This document shows, one piece after another, positions 8,503 to 16,475 of a stretch of DNA of 64,000 nt. A program made the translations under genes and the position numbers. Numbering within the stretch: position 1 is the first letter of the stretch; every line of letters begins with the position of its first letter. Source of the DNA: Roseimicrobium sp. ORNL1 (lineage in GTDB: Bacteria; Verrucomicrobiota; Verrucomicrobiia; Verrucomicrobiales; Verrucomicrobiaceae); contig NZ_CP049143.1 in assembly GCF_011044495.1 (NCBI RefSeq), positions 4,712,001-4,776,000 on the forward strand, given 5' to 3'. The notes below the pieces were generated by a model that saw only the letters and a program-made list of their open reading frames with translations, made no database searches and was not told where the DNA came from.

Positions 8503-9486
8503 ATGATGGGAAGGGAAGGCCGTTTGAAAAGCCAAATCATGGCCTCTTTGTGGGGCGCGGTCGTCGGAGATGCCCTGGGCGTACCCGTGGAATTCCGTGG
8601 CAGGGCGGAACTCACCGCCGCGCCCGTGACCGGCATGCAGGGATTTGGCACGCATGACCAGCCTCCCGGCACCTGGTCGGATGACACCTCACTCTCCCTC
8701 TGCACGGTGGAGTCCCTGCTGCACTGCAATGAAGTGGACACCCGCGACATGGCGGAGCGCTTCCACCGCTGGCTCGTGGAGGCGCACTGGACGGCGCGCG
8801 GGCAGGTCTTTGATATAGGCATCGCCACGCGGCAGGCGCTCGCGAGATTCTCAGAAGGTCGCAAACCCGAGCTCTGCGGTGGCCGGCAGGAATATGACAA
8901 TGGGAACGGCTCGCTCATGCGCATGCTTCCCGTATCCCTCTGGGTCCGTGATGCTGGCATCGAACAGGGGCTACCCTTCGTGCACCGAGTCTCCCGCATC
9001 ACCCATGGCCATCCGCGCACGCAGATGGTATGCGGCTTCTACAGCCTGCTGGTATGGGCACTCCTGGACGGCGCGAACCCGCTGGAAGCTCTTACTGAGG
9101 CGTGGCGACAGGCGGAAGAGGAATACAAATTCCACGAGGACTTTGAGATGAACTGGCCGCATCTGCATCGCCTCTCTCCCAAAGTGCTGCCCATGCTGGG
9201 CGTGCAGGAGATTCGCAGTGGCGGCTACAGCATCCATACCTTGGAGGCCTCAGCATGGTGCCTGCTGCGCGGGAAGGACTTCTCCAGCACGGTGCTCTCC
9301 GCGGTGAATCTGGGCGATGACACCGACACCACCGCGTGCGTGACCGGTGGTCTCGCGGGATTATGCTACGATTTGGAGCAAGTACCTGAGATCTGGATCA
9401 AGGCACTCGCACGCCGGGAGGATTTGGACACACTATTTTCCAAATTCATAAAACGCCTGACAGAAGCGCCACAGGAAGATTCCTAA
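8503..9486 (+). CDS. ADP-ribosylglycohydrolase family protein
   Basis: 327 aa from the ATG at 8503; later starts at 8506 and 8539 are possible. It has the all-helical DraG/ARH fold signature: GAVVGDALGVPVEF near the N-terminus, TWSDDTSLSL with the metal-binding Asp-Asp-Thr, NGNGSLMRMLP, THGHPRTQ, and the C-terminal NLGDDTDTTACV providing the second dinuclear metal site. Such enzymes remove ADP-ribose from protein side chains or nucleic acids; the target here is unknown. The open frame continues back to 7981, but that extension is antisense to ltaE and is rejected. No partner ADP-ribosyltransferase was seen in the window. Confidence 0.88.
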   Translation: MMGREGRLKSQIMASLWGAVVGDALGVPVEFRGRAELTAAPVTGMQGFGTHDQPPGTWSDDTSLSLCTVESLLHCNEVDTRDMAERFHRWLVEAHWTARGQVFDIGIATRQALARFSEGRKPELCGGRQEYDNGNGSLMRMLPVSLWVRDAGIEQGLPFVHRVSRITHGHPRTQMVCGFYSLLVWALLDGANPLEALTEAWRQAEEEYKFHEDFEMNWPHLHRLSPKVLPMLGVQEIRSGGYSIHTLEASAWCLLRGKDFSSTVLSAVNLGDDTDTTACVTGGLAGLCYDLEQVPEIWIKALARREDLDTLFSKFIKRLTEAPQEDS

Positions 9487-9564
9487 TAATGGATCTCACG
9501 AATTGATTTGCGCTATGTGTCAGACTGGACACACTTGAAGCCGCATTCATGCGTCTGTGCTTAT

Positions 9565-10065
9565 ATGCGCTGCCCGAAGTGTGGTACTCCTGAAGATAAG
9601 GTCATCGACTCCCGTGAGGCGAAGGATGGCGCGTCCATCCGTCGCCGTCGTGAATGCCTCACGTGCGGTCATCGTTTCACCACCTATGAACAGGTGGAAT
9701 ATGAAGACCTCACCGTGGTGAAGCGCGACCAGAAACGCGAGCCCTGGAGCCGCGAGAAACTCATCGAGAGCATGAAGAAGGCCTGCGGCAAGCGGCCAGT
9801 CAGCGTGGATACCCTGGAGCAGGCCGCGGATGCCATCCTCACGGAAATCGAAGGCGCCGGCCAGCGTGAGGTACCCTCCCGCACCATCGGCGCGAAGGTG
9901 ATGCAGCACCTGGAGAAGATCGACCACGTCGCTTATGTGCGCTACGCGAGCATCTATCGTGAGTTCCAGGATGTGACGGACTTCATCAGCGAAGTGAACT
10001 CACTGGAGACGCGAGTCCCGCGCGACGCCGCGAAGCAGCCCGAGCTATTCAAGAAGCTGAGCTAA
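9565..10065 (+). CDS. nrdR: Transcriptional repressor NrdR
   Basis: 166 aa from the ATG at 9565, normal for the family. The N-terminal zinc ribbon has C3-x2-C6 and C31-x2-C34 (MRCPKCG, CLTCGHRF), with the DNA-binding RRRR run at residues 26-29. The ATP-cone at about 46-136 starts TVVKRDQKREPWSREKLIES. NrdR senses ATP and dATP through the cone and represses ribonucleotide reductase genes by binding tandem NrdR boxes. Candidate boxes lie at 59854-59901, upstream of nrdB in this same window. The 19-codon upstream extension to 9508 is not conserved-looking. It ends 6 bp from the converging MGMT gene. Confidence 0.95.
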   Translation: MRCPKCGTPEDKVIDSREAKDGASIRRRRECLTCGHRFTTYEQVEYEDLTVVKRDQKREPWSREKLIESMKKACGKRPVSVDTLEQAADAILTEIEGAGQREVPSRTIGAKVMQHLEKIDHVAYVRYASIYREFQDVTDFISEVNSLETRVPRDAAKQPELFKKLS

Positions 10066-10071
10066 AGGGCG

Positions 10072-10428
10072 TCAGCGGATCCAGTCGCCGTCGTCTTGTG
10101 CTTCGAATGCATGGATGCACGCCGGGTGTACTCTGCCCTGCACGTCGAATCTCACGCCCTCTTCTTCCAGCATGCGGCGTTTGCGCGCGAGTTCATCGCC
10201 ATCGCGATGACCATTGAAGCCACCGAGCGTCAGCGCGGCGCTCACCACCCGGTGGCAGGGCACACGCGGAGCGAAGGGATTTCTCCTCAGCGCCTGTCCC
10301 ACCGCCTGATTGGAGCCGCAATTCAGGGCCTTCGCCACCAAAGCATACGTACTCACCTTTCCCTCCGGAATGGTGGAGATGAGATCGTACACGCGGGTTT
10401 CGAACTCGGTCGGCGGACGCTCTGACAT
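10072..10428 (-). CDS. MGMT family (alkylguanine alkyltransferase C-domain) protein
   Basis: 118 aa from the ATG at 10428 (MSERPPTEF). It is only the DNA-binding/alkyl-acceptor domain: IPEGKVSTYALVAKALN (helix-turn-helix), QAVGQALRRNPFAP, then VPCHRVV with active Cys58. Full Ogt/MGMT enzymes are about 160-180 aa and have an N-terminal RNase-H-like domain that is absent here. The size matches the alkyltransferase-like (Atl) proteins, but those replace the Cys with Trp, whereas this one keeps PCHR. It may therefore still accept alkyl groups from DNA, or act as a damage flag. A 20-codon upstream extension is possible but unlikely. Confidence 0.85.
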   Translation of the reverse strand: MSERPPTEFETRVYDLISTIPEGKVSTYALVAKALNCGSNQAVGQALRRNPFAPRVPCHRVVSAALTLGGFNGHRDGDELARKRRMLEEEGVRFDVQGRVHPACIHAFEAQDDGDWIR

Positions 10429-10503
10429 GGTAAGGAAATCAAGAACGCACAAAGCTAACACATCTCCATTTCGCATACCATCCTCCACAGTGACGCCCTA
10501 TGC

Positions 10504-10530
10504 CCAAGGAGGGGGAACGCCTCGTTCCCC
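10504..10530 (+). repeat. Solitary GGAG-headed REP-like hairpin
   Basis: CCAAGGAG is followed by GGGGAAC-GCCTC-GTTCCCC, a perfect 7-bp stem, between the MGMT and MFS genes. The CCAAGGAG foot matches that of the element at 13087-13243, but the hairpin sequence differs. I found no inverted partner nearby. Confidence 0.6.
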
Positions 10531-10663
10531 AACCCCTGATGCGCCATCCACACCGCCTATCGCAGGCATCGTCCGATGCCCTGCAGTCCACCCAGCACAT
10601 ATGCATCCCATCGCATATTTCCTTGTCCTGATTTCGCAAGTGGCGACGTAGTTGTCTGGATCC

Positions 10664-11971
10664 ATGTCCCTCTCCCAGTCGCCGTCCACTCCCGATACCG
10701 CCGCCTATGCCAGCAGCGCGGCCATCACCAACCGCATCCTCTGGGAAAATGTGGTGCTCGCCGCCCTGCTCATGCTGGCCACGTTGCCGGGGCGCACGCA
10801 GGGGCTGGGACTCATCACGGAACCGCTGCTGGCGGATTTGAAGATCGACCGCATCGCCTACGCAAATATCAATCTCTGGGCCACGCTCATCGGCGCAGCA
10901 GCCTGCCTGCCCATGGGCTGGGTGCTGGATCGCTTCGGATTGCGGTGGTCATCCGGCGTGCTGGTGCTCGCGCTCGCCCTGGTGGTGTGGCAGATGAGCG
11001 GACACACGGGCGGAGTGATGATGCTGTTCCTGTGGGTACTGTTGTCGCGTGCCGTGGGTCAGAGCGCGCTCTCCGTGGCGAGCATCACCGCCGCCGGGAA
11101 AGGCACCGGGAAGAACATGGGACTGGCCATGGGAGTATTCTCCGTGCTCATGATCGTCTTTTTCTGCGTGGCATTCCCCGCGGTGGGTTCGGTGGTGGTG
11201 AATCAAGGATGGCGCAGCGCCTGGCAATACATCGCACTCGGACTGGCGCTGGGCATTGCGCCGCTGGTGTTGCTGTTCCTGCGTGAACCCAAGGCCTCAG
11301 CCCACAAGGCCGCAGCCACATCCGGTGAGTCCCTCACCGGCTACACGCTTCCTGAAGCGCTGCGTTCTCGTGCCTTCTGGGTCTTCGGGGGCACCACGTC
11401 GATCTTTAATCTCGCCATCTCCGGACTGGGTCTCTTCAATGAAGCGGTGCTGGCCGAGGTGGGATTCACGGCGGAGGACTACCACCAGTTCCTCGTCGTC
11501 ATGACCATCTTCACCCTGGTGGGACAGGGGCTGTGCGCCTGGCTTACGCTGCGTCGTCCCATGCCAGTCTTGCTGGGCTGCGCCATGTTCATCTATGCCG
11601 TGGCATTGGGGGCGCTGCCGCACATCCAGACACACACGCATCTTTGGATTCTCGGAGGCATGCTTGGCATCACCACCGGGTTCATCACGGTGATCTTTTT
11701 CGCCGTATGGGGGCAGGCATACGGACGCGCACATCTTGGCCGCATCCAGGGCGCAGCGCAGATGCTCACCGTGCTGGCTTCGGCGGTTGGCCCGGAGCTT
11801 TTTGAGCGCACCCGTCATTCTCTGGGCACCTATGCACCGGTGCTGCATGTTATTGCAGTTCCCGTGGTGCTGCTTGGCATCGTGGCATGGCGCACAAAGC
11901 TGCCTTCACCGCCCTCAGCCACAGTGACGCCTGATAGCGTGGATGAGGGAACCCTTTCCAAAGCTGTTTAG
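10664..11971 (+). CDS. MFS transporter
   Basis: 435 aa from the ATG at 10664; a TTG 12 bp earlier is in frame but less likely. About 12 hydrophobic segments in two halves joined by a loop near residues 208-225 (REPKASAHKAAATSG). The motif A-like loop after helix 2 reads MGWVLDRFGLRWSS, giving the D-R-x-G signature of the major facilitator superfamily. The C-terminal half begins ALRSRAFWVFGGTTSIFNLA, as in the oxalate/formate antiporter-like and nitrate-type groups. The substrate is unknown. Inner membrane. Neighbours are unrelated, so context does not help. Confidence 0.85.
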   Translation: MSLSQSPSTPDTAAYASSAAITNRILWENVVLAALLMLATLPGRTQGLGLITEPLLADLKIDRIAYANINLWATLIGAAACLPMGWVLDRFGLRWSSGVLVLALALVVWQMSGHTGGVMMLFLWVLLSRAVGQSALSVASITAAGKGTGKNMGLAMGVFSVLMIVFFCVAFPAVGSVVVNQGWRSAWQYIALGLALGIAPLVLLFLREPKASAHKAAATSGESLTGYTLPEALRSRAFWVFGGTTSIFNLAISGLGLFNEAVLAEVGFTAEDYHQFLVVMTIFTLVGQGLCAWLTLRRPMPVLLGCAMFIYAVALGALPHIQTHTHLWILGGMLGITTGFITVIFFAVWGQAYGRAHLGRIQGAAQMLTVLASAVGPELFERTRHSLGTYAPVLHVIAVPVVLLGIVAWRTKLPSPPSATVTPDSVDEGTLSKAV

Positions 11972-12064
11972 CAAGCTATTCAGACCGTTTCCTCATTTGC
12001 TCCCACGACCTATCCTGCCTCCACATTCGTCCTCCTTCTCGTATACGTCCATTCCCGAGCTCCC

Positions 12065-12667
12065 ATGAAACACCGCGCTCCCCTTCCCTCATTCCTGCTG
12101 CTCCTGAGTTGCATCACGACCGTGCTCTGCTCTGCGCCTCATGCGCAGTCCCAAGCGCCCGCGGAACTGCAACTCCCCGGAGCGGATGGCAAGGAGCACG
12201 CGCCGCTGGTCGTTCCCGCGGAGAAGAAGGCTGCCGTGCTCTGCTTCGTCTCACCCTACTGCCCCACTTCCAACACCTTTGTGCCGGAGTTGAACCGCAT
12301 CGTGGCGGACTACGGTGAAAAGTTCGCCTTCTACTTCGTGCACGCGGATCCGGACGTGAAACTCACCGATGTGCTGCAGCACACCGAGATGAACGAAATC
12401 AAGGCCACCGTGATTCTCGATAAGGAACAGAAGCTGGCCAAGCTCACCCAGGCAAAGGTCACCCCCGAAGTCGCCGTCCTCGCTCCGGATGGCAAGACCA
12501 CGCTCTACCAGGGCCGCGTTAATGACCTCTACCTCGGCCCCACCAAACGCCAACGTCAGGCCACCACCAAGGACCTGCGCGATGCGCTCGATGCCATCCA
12601 GGAAGGCAAACCGGTGACGAATGCAAAGACCGAAGCCATGGGATGCAAGATCAGCGGGATGAAGTGA
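12065..12667 (+). CDS. Exported thioredoxin-fold (redoxin-like) protein
   Basis: 200 aa with a Sec signal peptide (LPSFLLLLSCITTVLCSAPHAQS, residues 7-29). The mature part has the thioredoxin fold: AAVLCFVSPYCPTSNTFVPE places one Cys where the CxxC of thioredoxins would be (YCPTSN, Cys then Thr-Ser), followed by PEVAVLAPDGKTTLYQGRVND with the cis-Pro-like TPEVAVL. This single-Cys arrangement is common in redoxin domains of planctomycetes and verrucomicrobia associated with exported cytochromes. A second Cys near the C-terminus (MGCKISG) could resolve it. Likely a periplasmic thiol or peroxide-handling protein; no electron partner is adjacent. Confidence 0.75.
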   Translation: MKHRAPLPSFLLLLSCITTVLCSAPHAQSQAPAELQLPGADGKEHAPLVVPAEKKAAVLCFVSPYCPTSNTFVPELNRIVADYGEKFAFYFVHADPDVKLTDVLQHTEMNEIKATVILDKEQKLAKLTQAKVTPEVAVLAPDGKTTLYQGRVNDLYLGPTKRQRQATTKDLRDALDAIQEGKPVTNAKTEAMGCKISGMK

Positions 12668-12723
12668 GTCGCGGTCTGTCGAATGAACACCGGGTCGCCC
12701 ACGTTTGTCATGTCATCGCAGTC

Positions 12724-13071
12724 ATGGATGAATCCTCTTCACCCCCGCCCCACCCCTCCCCAAATCATCTGGAGGAGGACATCGCCATTCACATCTTCTC
12801 CGTTTCCGCGGCCATGGTGGGGGTGTGCATCACCGTCATCAGCATCGTGCGGGTGGTGATCCGTGCCGAGGGGGTGAATACCCTCGCCGACGACCTGCTC
12901 GCGCTGGATGCGCTCGTCTTTCTCAGCTCTTGCCTCCTCTCCTACTGGGCGCTCCGTACCCGCAAGAAGAACCGCATGTTCCGTGTGGAGCGCGCCGCGG
13001 ACATCATCTTCCTCACCGGCCTTTCCGTGATGGCGATCGTCTGCGTGCTGATTGTGTGGGCGGTGATTTGA
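12724..13071 (+). CDS. Small three-helix membrane protein, unknown function
   Basis: 115 aa from the ATG at 12724 (MDESSSPPP). Three transmembrane segments: FSVSAAMVGVCITVISIVRV, LALDALVFLSSCLLSYWAL and LTGLSVMAIVCVLIVWAVI. The short loop between helices 2 and 3 is very basic (RTRKKNRMFR), which places it in the cytosol by the positive-inside rule. Proteins of this build are annotated as hypothetical inner-membrane proteins across Proteobacteria and PVC bacteria. It begins 56 bp after the redoxin stop and may share its transcript. An upstream in-frame start at 12643 overlaps the redoxin gene and is not favoured. Confidence 0.65.
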   Translation: MDESSSPPPHPSPNHLEEDIAIHIFSVSAAMVGVCITVISIVRVVIRAEGVNTLADDLLALDALVFLSSCLLSYWALRTRKKNRMFRVERAADIIFLTGLSVMAIVCVLIVWAVI

Positions 13072-13086
13072 TAGACATCGCACCGG

Positions 13087-13243
13087 CCAAGGAGTGGGGC
13101 CATTCCTGGCCCCATTGAAAACGTTGCGGCCCGTTCATGTTACGAATCGCCCTTCGGATACAAACGGAGGCAATGACGCAGCCTCCCAAGGCATCGGTGT
13201 GTGGCATACCCAAAATGGGAGCAAGAATGCTCCCACTCCTTGG
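13087..13243. mobile_element. Inverted REP pair, family G (REPIN/MITE-like)
   Basis: The left arm (13087-13116) starts CCAAGGAGTGGGGCCATTCC and the right arm (13214-13243) is its inverted relative ending CTCCCACTCCTTGG. Each arm folds on itself: GGGGCC/GGCCCC on the left, GGGAGC/GCTCCC on the right. The two stems differ by compensatory changes while the foot CCAAGGAGTGGG is unchanged, which shows that hairpin structure is under selection. It is 157 bp long and lies between converging genes. Confidence 0.75.
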
Positions 13244-13270
13244 TCCCGCCGCCACGCATCATCTCCTCAA

Positions 13271-14278
13271 TCACTCCGCCCGAGACTTCACACGCTCCTT
13301 CTCCGCAGCCACCGCCTTGTGCGCGGTCTCCTGCAGGAACTTCACGTACTCCGCATCCAGCCCTTTTGGTACATAGCTGTTCCCCACCACGCTCTCGCCG
13401 TAGAGCACTTCATAGAACACACAGGCGCCCAGGTATTCACCGACTGCGTTTGCGTGGTGACCGTCCATGCCGAGCGTGGTCTTGCCATCCTTCTTCTTCC
13501 AGCTCCAGCCGACGTGAAGTGAATGCGTCTGGTCTGGCAGTTCAGGACTCTTTGCCTTCTTCGGATCAAACTTCGCATCGGCTCCCGCGAAACCCCACTT
13601 CGGATCCGTGTCTGCGAGGTAGAGAGCATCGCCACTGGGGATGATGGCCACGCCAAGTTCCTTCGCGATAGTGTGATAGGCGTTCCTCAGCATCTCATAC
13701 ATCTCCTGCTGGGTCTTGGGTTCGCCCTCCTTGGGCTCCTTCACGGAGAAGCGCGGGTCATCTTTGCGATACGCCCAGGTTTCATGCACCATCAGGGTCG
13801 CCTGAGGTGCGTGCTTCTTCACATAGTCACGCAGCTGATTGGCATACGGCTGGTACGTGGAGAGGTCGTGGCTCTTGATGCTCGCCTGCTGGATGGTCAC
13901 GACATCCCACTTGTTGGAAGCAAGCGCCTCGGGGAGTCCCTGCTTGAAGGTGTAGAGCCCCTTCGCGTCCTTCGGGCTCTTCTCGTGCAGCATCGCCTTG
14001 TCCCAGTGCACCTGCATGGAAGCACCCCCGATGACCAGGGAACGGTGGATCAAGGTGTGACCGCCGGCCTTTACGATGTCGCCCAGGCACTTCGTGGCAT
14101 TGGCAGAAAAGCTGTTGCCGATGGTCAGCAGCTTCACCGTCTTGCCGGAGCCCGTCCCCGAAACTTTGGAGGCAGGGTCTGCTCCCGGAACAGTGGTCGC
14201 TTGGGAAAAGGCGGACTGCGGCAGCAAGCAGGCCAGGGCCAGCACGGCAAAGCAGGAGGAAAACAGGCGTCGATTCAT
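13271..14278 (-). CDS. Exported DUF4886 / SGNH-hydrolase-like protein
   Basis: 335 aa with a Sec signal peptide (SSCFAVLALACLLPQSAFSQ, residues 7-26). The mature part opens VKLLTIGNSFSANA, where Ser56 sits in the GNSFS block I of the SGNH/GDSL fold as modified in DUF4886. VVTIQQASIKSH is the block III-like strand, MVHETWAYRKDDPRF the central part, and GMDGHHANAVGEYLG near the C-terminus supplies the D-x-x-H catalytic pair. DUF4886 proteins are abundant in Bacteroidota and Verrucomicrobiota and are thought to be carbohydrate esterases or acetylhydrolases. Periplasmic. The substrate is unknown. Confidence 0.85.
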   Translation of the reverse strand: MNRRLFSSCFAVLALACLLPQSAFSQATTVPGADPASKVSGTGSGKTVKLLTIGNSFSANATKCLGDIVKAGGHTLIHRSLVIGGASMQVHWDKAMLHEKSPKDAKGLYTFKQGLPEALASNKWDVVTIQQASIKSHDLSTYQPYANQLRDYVKKHAPQATLMVHETWAYRKDDPRFSVKEPKEGEPKTQQEMYEMLRNAYHTIAKELGVAIIPSGDALYLADTDPKWGFAGADAKFDPKKAKSPELPDQTHSLHVGWSWKKKDGKTTLGMDGHHANAVGEYLGACVFYEVLYGESVVGNSYVPKGLDAEYVKFLQETAHKAVAAEKERVKSRAE

Positions 14279-14380
14279 GAGTTGGAAATAAGGAGAGTGT
14301 TAAACGCCGCTGCGTCGCGCGCATTTCGGCAAATTAAAACTCCCGCTAGGCAGGCATCTTCTGGCACGACATGCACACGC

Positions 14381-15301
14381 CTACGCACGCTTCAGTCCAC
14401 TCAACTCGCGAGTCTCCATCTTCCGGAAACCCTTGATGCGTAGCGCGCCGTCGTTCAGCACCTCCATCAGGCCGTAGCTGTTGTTTTCGTCGCCACTGCC
14501 TTCAATCAGGGCGGCAAGGGTGACGTAGTGGATGCCATTCATCTGCTGGTAGGCATTCTTGTGCGAGTGCCCCTGCAACACGGCACTCACACGGCCGGAA
14601 GCTTCCAGCACGGTACGCACCTCGGCAGCATTCTTCACGCTGTGCTTGTCCGCATCATCCAGGCGCTGGTGCGCGAAGACCACCACAGGGTGCGCGGTCG
14701 CTTTCAAGTCTTCGCGCAACCACGCGAGTTCGGCAGCGGGAATGCTCGCATCTGTCCAGTCCGCATTCGAACGCCCATACGGCTCGCCATCGGAACGATA
14801 GCAGGCATCGAGGATCACGAAGTGCACCCCACCATGATCAAAGGAATAATGGGACACTTTGGAGGCTCCAGTATGGGCAGTGAACTCCTCCTTCGTCAGC
14901 GTGGCCACGCAGTGATTCCCCAGGACGTAGTGGCGTGGTGAAGTGACCTTCGCGAACACCTTCTCAATCTCGTCCAGCCACGCAATCTCCTGCTCCACAG
15001 TTGTCGCCTGATCAATCAGGTCCCCCAACTCCACAATGAAGTCGGGCTTGTCTTCGTTGAACCGCTGCACGGCCTCTTCCAGCTTCTTGGGCGTCTCACG
15101 GTAGAACCTCGTCTTCGTGGGCTCCTTGTCCGCATAGTGAAGGTCTGTGACAATACCCACCCTCGCAGCCACCTTGACCCCAGTGTCACCTGATGCGTCC
15201 TTTCCGGCGACCACTCCCGTCAATCCAGCCAGACAGAGTGCTCCATGCTGGAGAAAAGCGCGGCGAGTAGGGACAGTCAGAAGGGATTCGTGTGCAGGCA
15301 T
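14381..15301 (-). CDS. Tat-exported metallophosphoesterase
   Basis: 306 aa starting MPAHESLLTVPTRRAFLQHG, a Tat signal with TRRAFLQ at residues 12-18. It has the full set of calcineurin-like dimetal motifs: GIVTDLHYAD (D-x-H), VELGDLIDQ (GD), YVLGNHCVA (GNH), VVFAHQRLD and LQGHSHKNA (GHxH). The arrangement is closest to the cyclic-nucleotide phosphodiesterase / ADP-ribose pyrophosphatase Mn type (CpdA/ADPRibase-Mn). As a folded, metal-loaded enzyme it goes by Tat to the periplasm and hydrolyses phosphoesters of unknown identity. It runs in tandem with the DUF4886 gene, about 100 bp upstream on the minus strand. Confidence 0.88.
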   Translation of the reverse strand: MPAHESLLTVPTRRAFLQHGALCLAGLTGVVAGKDASGDTGVKVAARVGIVTDLHYADKEPTKTRFYRETPKKLEEAVQRFNEDKPDFIVELGDLIDQATTVEQEIAWLDEIEKVFAKVTSPRHYVLGNHCVATLTKEEFTAHTGASKVSHYSFDHGGVHFVILDACYRSDGEPYGRSNADWTDASIPAAELAWLREDLKATAHPVVVFAHQRLDDADKHSVKNAAEVRTVLEASGRVSAVLQGHSHKNAYQQMNGIHYVTLAALIEGSGDENNSYGLMEVLNDGALRIKGFRKMETRELSGLKRA

Positions 15302-15380
15302 CCCTCAAGTAACGAACGTCACCTGAAGATATTGCCGCGGCCTGCCGTCTGGAGGCACCAATCCTCCGATGTGCTCACCC

Positions 15381-16271
15381 TCAAAGCCCTGCGTGGTCTC
15401 CCGCAATCGCGGCAAGAGGCACGAGGCTGTGAGTCCTGGTCACGTCCAGAATGAGCCGGGCCACCTCACGCGGCGCATCCCAGTGGGGATAGTGGCCGCA
15501 TTTGTCAAAGAAGTGCAGGCGGGCGTCCGGGAAATACAGATGGGCGAGTTCCGCCTGGTTGGTGGGACACAGGCGATCCTGACGTCCCCATGCCAGGACC
15601 AGCGCGTGCTTGATGCCACGGGGCGGCACGCCGTGCTGGATGTCATCTCGTGAAAGGTGTCGCAGGGCCTCGTTGAAGGAGGTGGCAGCCACCATGCTCT
15701 CCGCTTCATCAAGCGCCATCCGGGCAGGCAACCGCATGGGACGCGCGGACACATGCCTGAAAAGAAGAAAGCGCGTGAGGGCCCTGGAGGTCAGGAACGG
15801 CATCACTTTGCGAAGGGCACGCATGACACCCATGGTCATGCCCATCATGTGCTGATACACCATACGTTGCCGGTCCCTGCCAAATCCCGCCGGCGCCAGT
15901 GCCACCACGGCACCCACCAGTCCTTCACCGCGTCTTGCGAGTTCCAACGCGACATTCGCGCCGATGGAACTGCCCACCACATCCACGCCTTCAAGGTCCT
16001 GCGCTTCAATGAACGCCGCCACGGCATTCGCCAGCGTGGAAATCGTGACTTCATCATGCACTGCCGGAGACTTCCCAAAGCCGGGAAGATCGATCGCAAT
16101 CACCTCACGTTCCGCAGACAGCAACTTCAGAACCGGAGCCCAGGATCTCCAACTGCCACCCATCCCGTGGATGAGCAGCAAAGGTCTGCCCCTGCCTCTT
16201 CGGATATGATTGATGCGCATGAAGGCGATGGTGTAGTCGGACGGATGAAATGATGATGCGGTTGCACTCAT
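15381..16271 (-). CDS. Alpha/beta hydrolase
   Basis: 296 aa, the usual length of alpha/beta-fold esterases. RPLLLIHGMGGSWRSWAPVL carries the oxyanion HGMGG. VDVVGSSIGANVALELARRG is the nucleophile elbow (G-S-S-I-G). LAWGRQDRLCP supplies the acid Asp and FFDKCGHYPHWDAP the catalytic His. The lid region is rich in Met and Arg (MMGMTMGVMRALRKVMPF). There is no signal peptide, so it is cytosolic. The best-known relatives are carboxylesterases and C-C bond hydrolases (MhpC type); substrate unknown. It lies 79 bp upstream of the metallophosphoesterase on the same strand. Confidence 0.88.
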   Translation of the reverse strand: MSATASSFHPSDYTIAFMRINHIRRGRGRPLLLIHGMGGSWRSWAPVLKLLSAEREVIAIDLPGFGKSPAVHDEVTISTLANAVAAFIEAQDLEGVDVVGSSIGANVALELARRGEGLVGAVVALAPAGFGRDRQRMVYQHMMGMTMGVMRALRKVMPFLTSRALTRFLLFRHVSARPMRLPARMALDEAESMVAATSFNEALRHLSRDDIQHGVPPRGIKHALVLAWGRQDRLCPTNQAELAHLYFPDARLHFFDKCGHYPHWDAPREVARLILDVTRTHSLVPLAAIAGDHAGL

Positions 16272-16475
16272 ATATTCGCTTCTCGACGCAATCCGGAGTC
16301 AAAAAAACACCAGTGCCAAGGCAAAAATCCTGATGCTCCGCGTAGGCTGTGCACACCTATTTCACTCTGAGGACTTCACGCGATGCTTACATGGCATTTA
16401 TTATTCAAGCTTCAGCGAGATGGACACACACTTATTAATAACATTGCCTGCACATCACCCTTTTGCTTCAGCGCA
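16272..16475. other. AT-rich gene-free spacer
   Basis: About 200 bp between two minus-strand genes with an AT-rich part (CATTTATTATTCAAGC near 16393). It should hold the promoter of the alpha/beta hydrolase and the 3' end of the kinase transcript. I see no clear hairpin. Confidence 0.4.
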
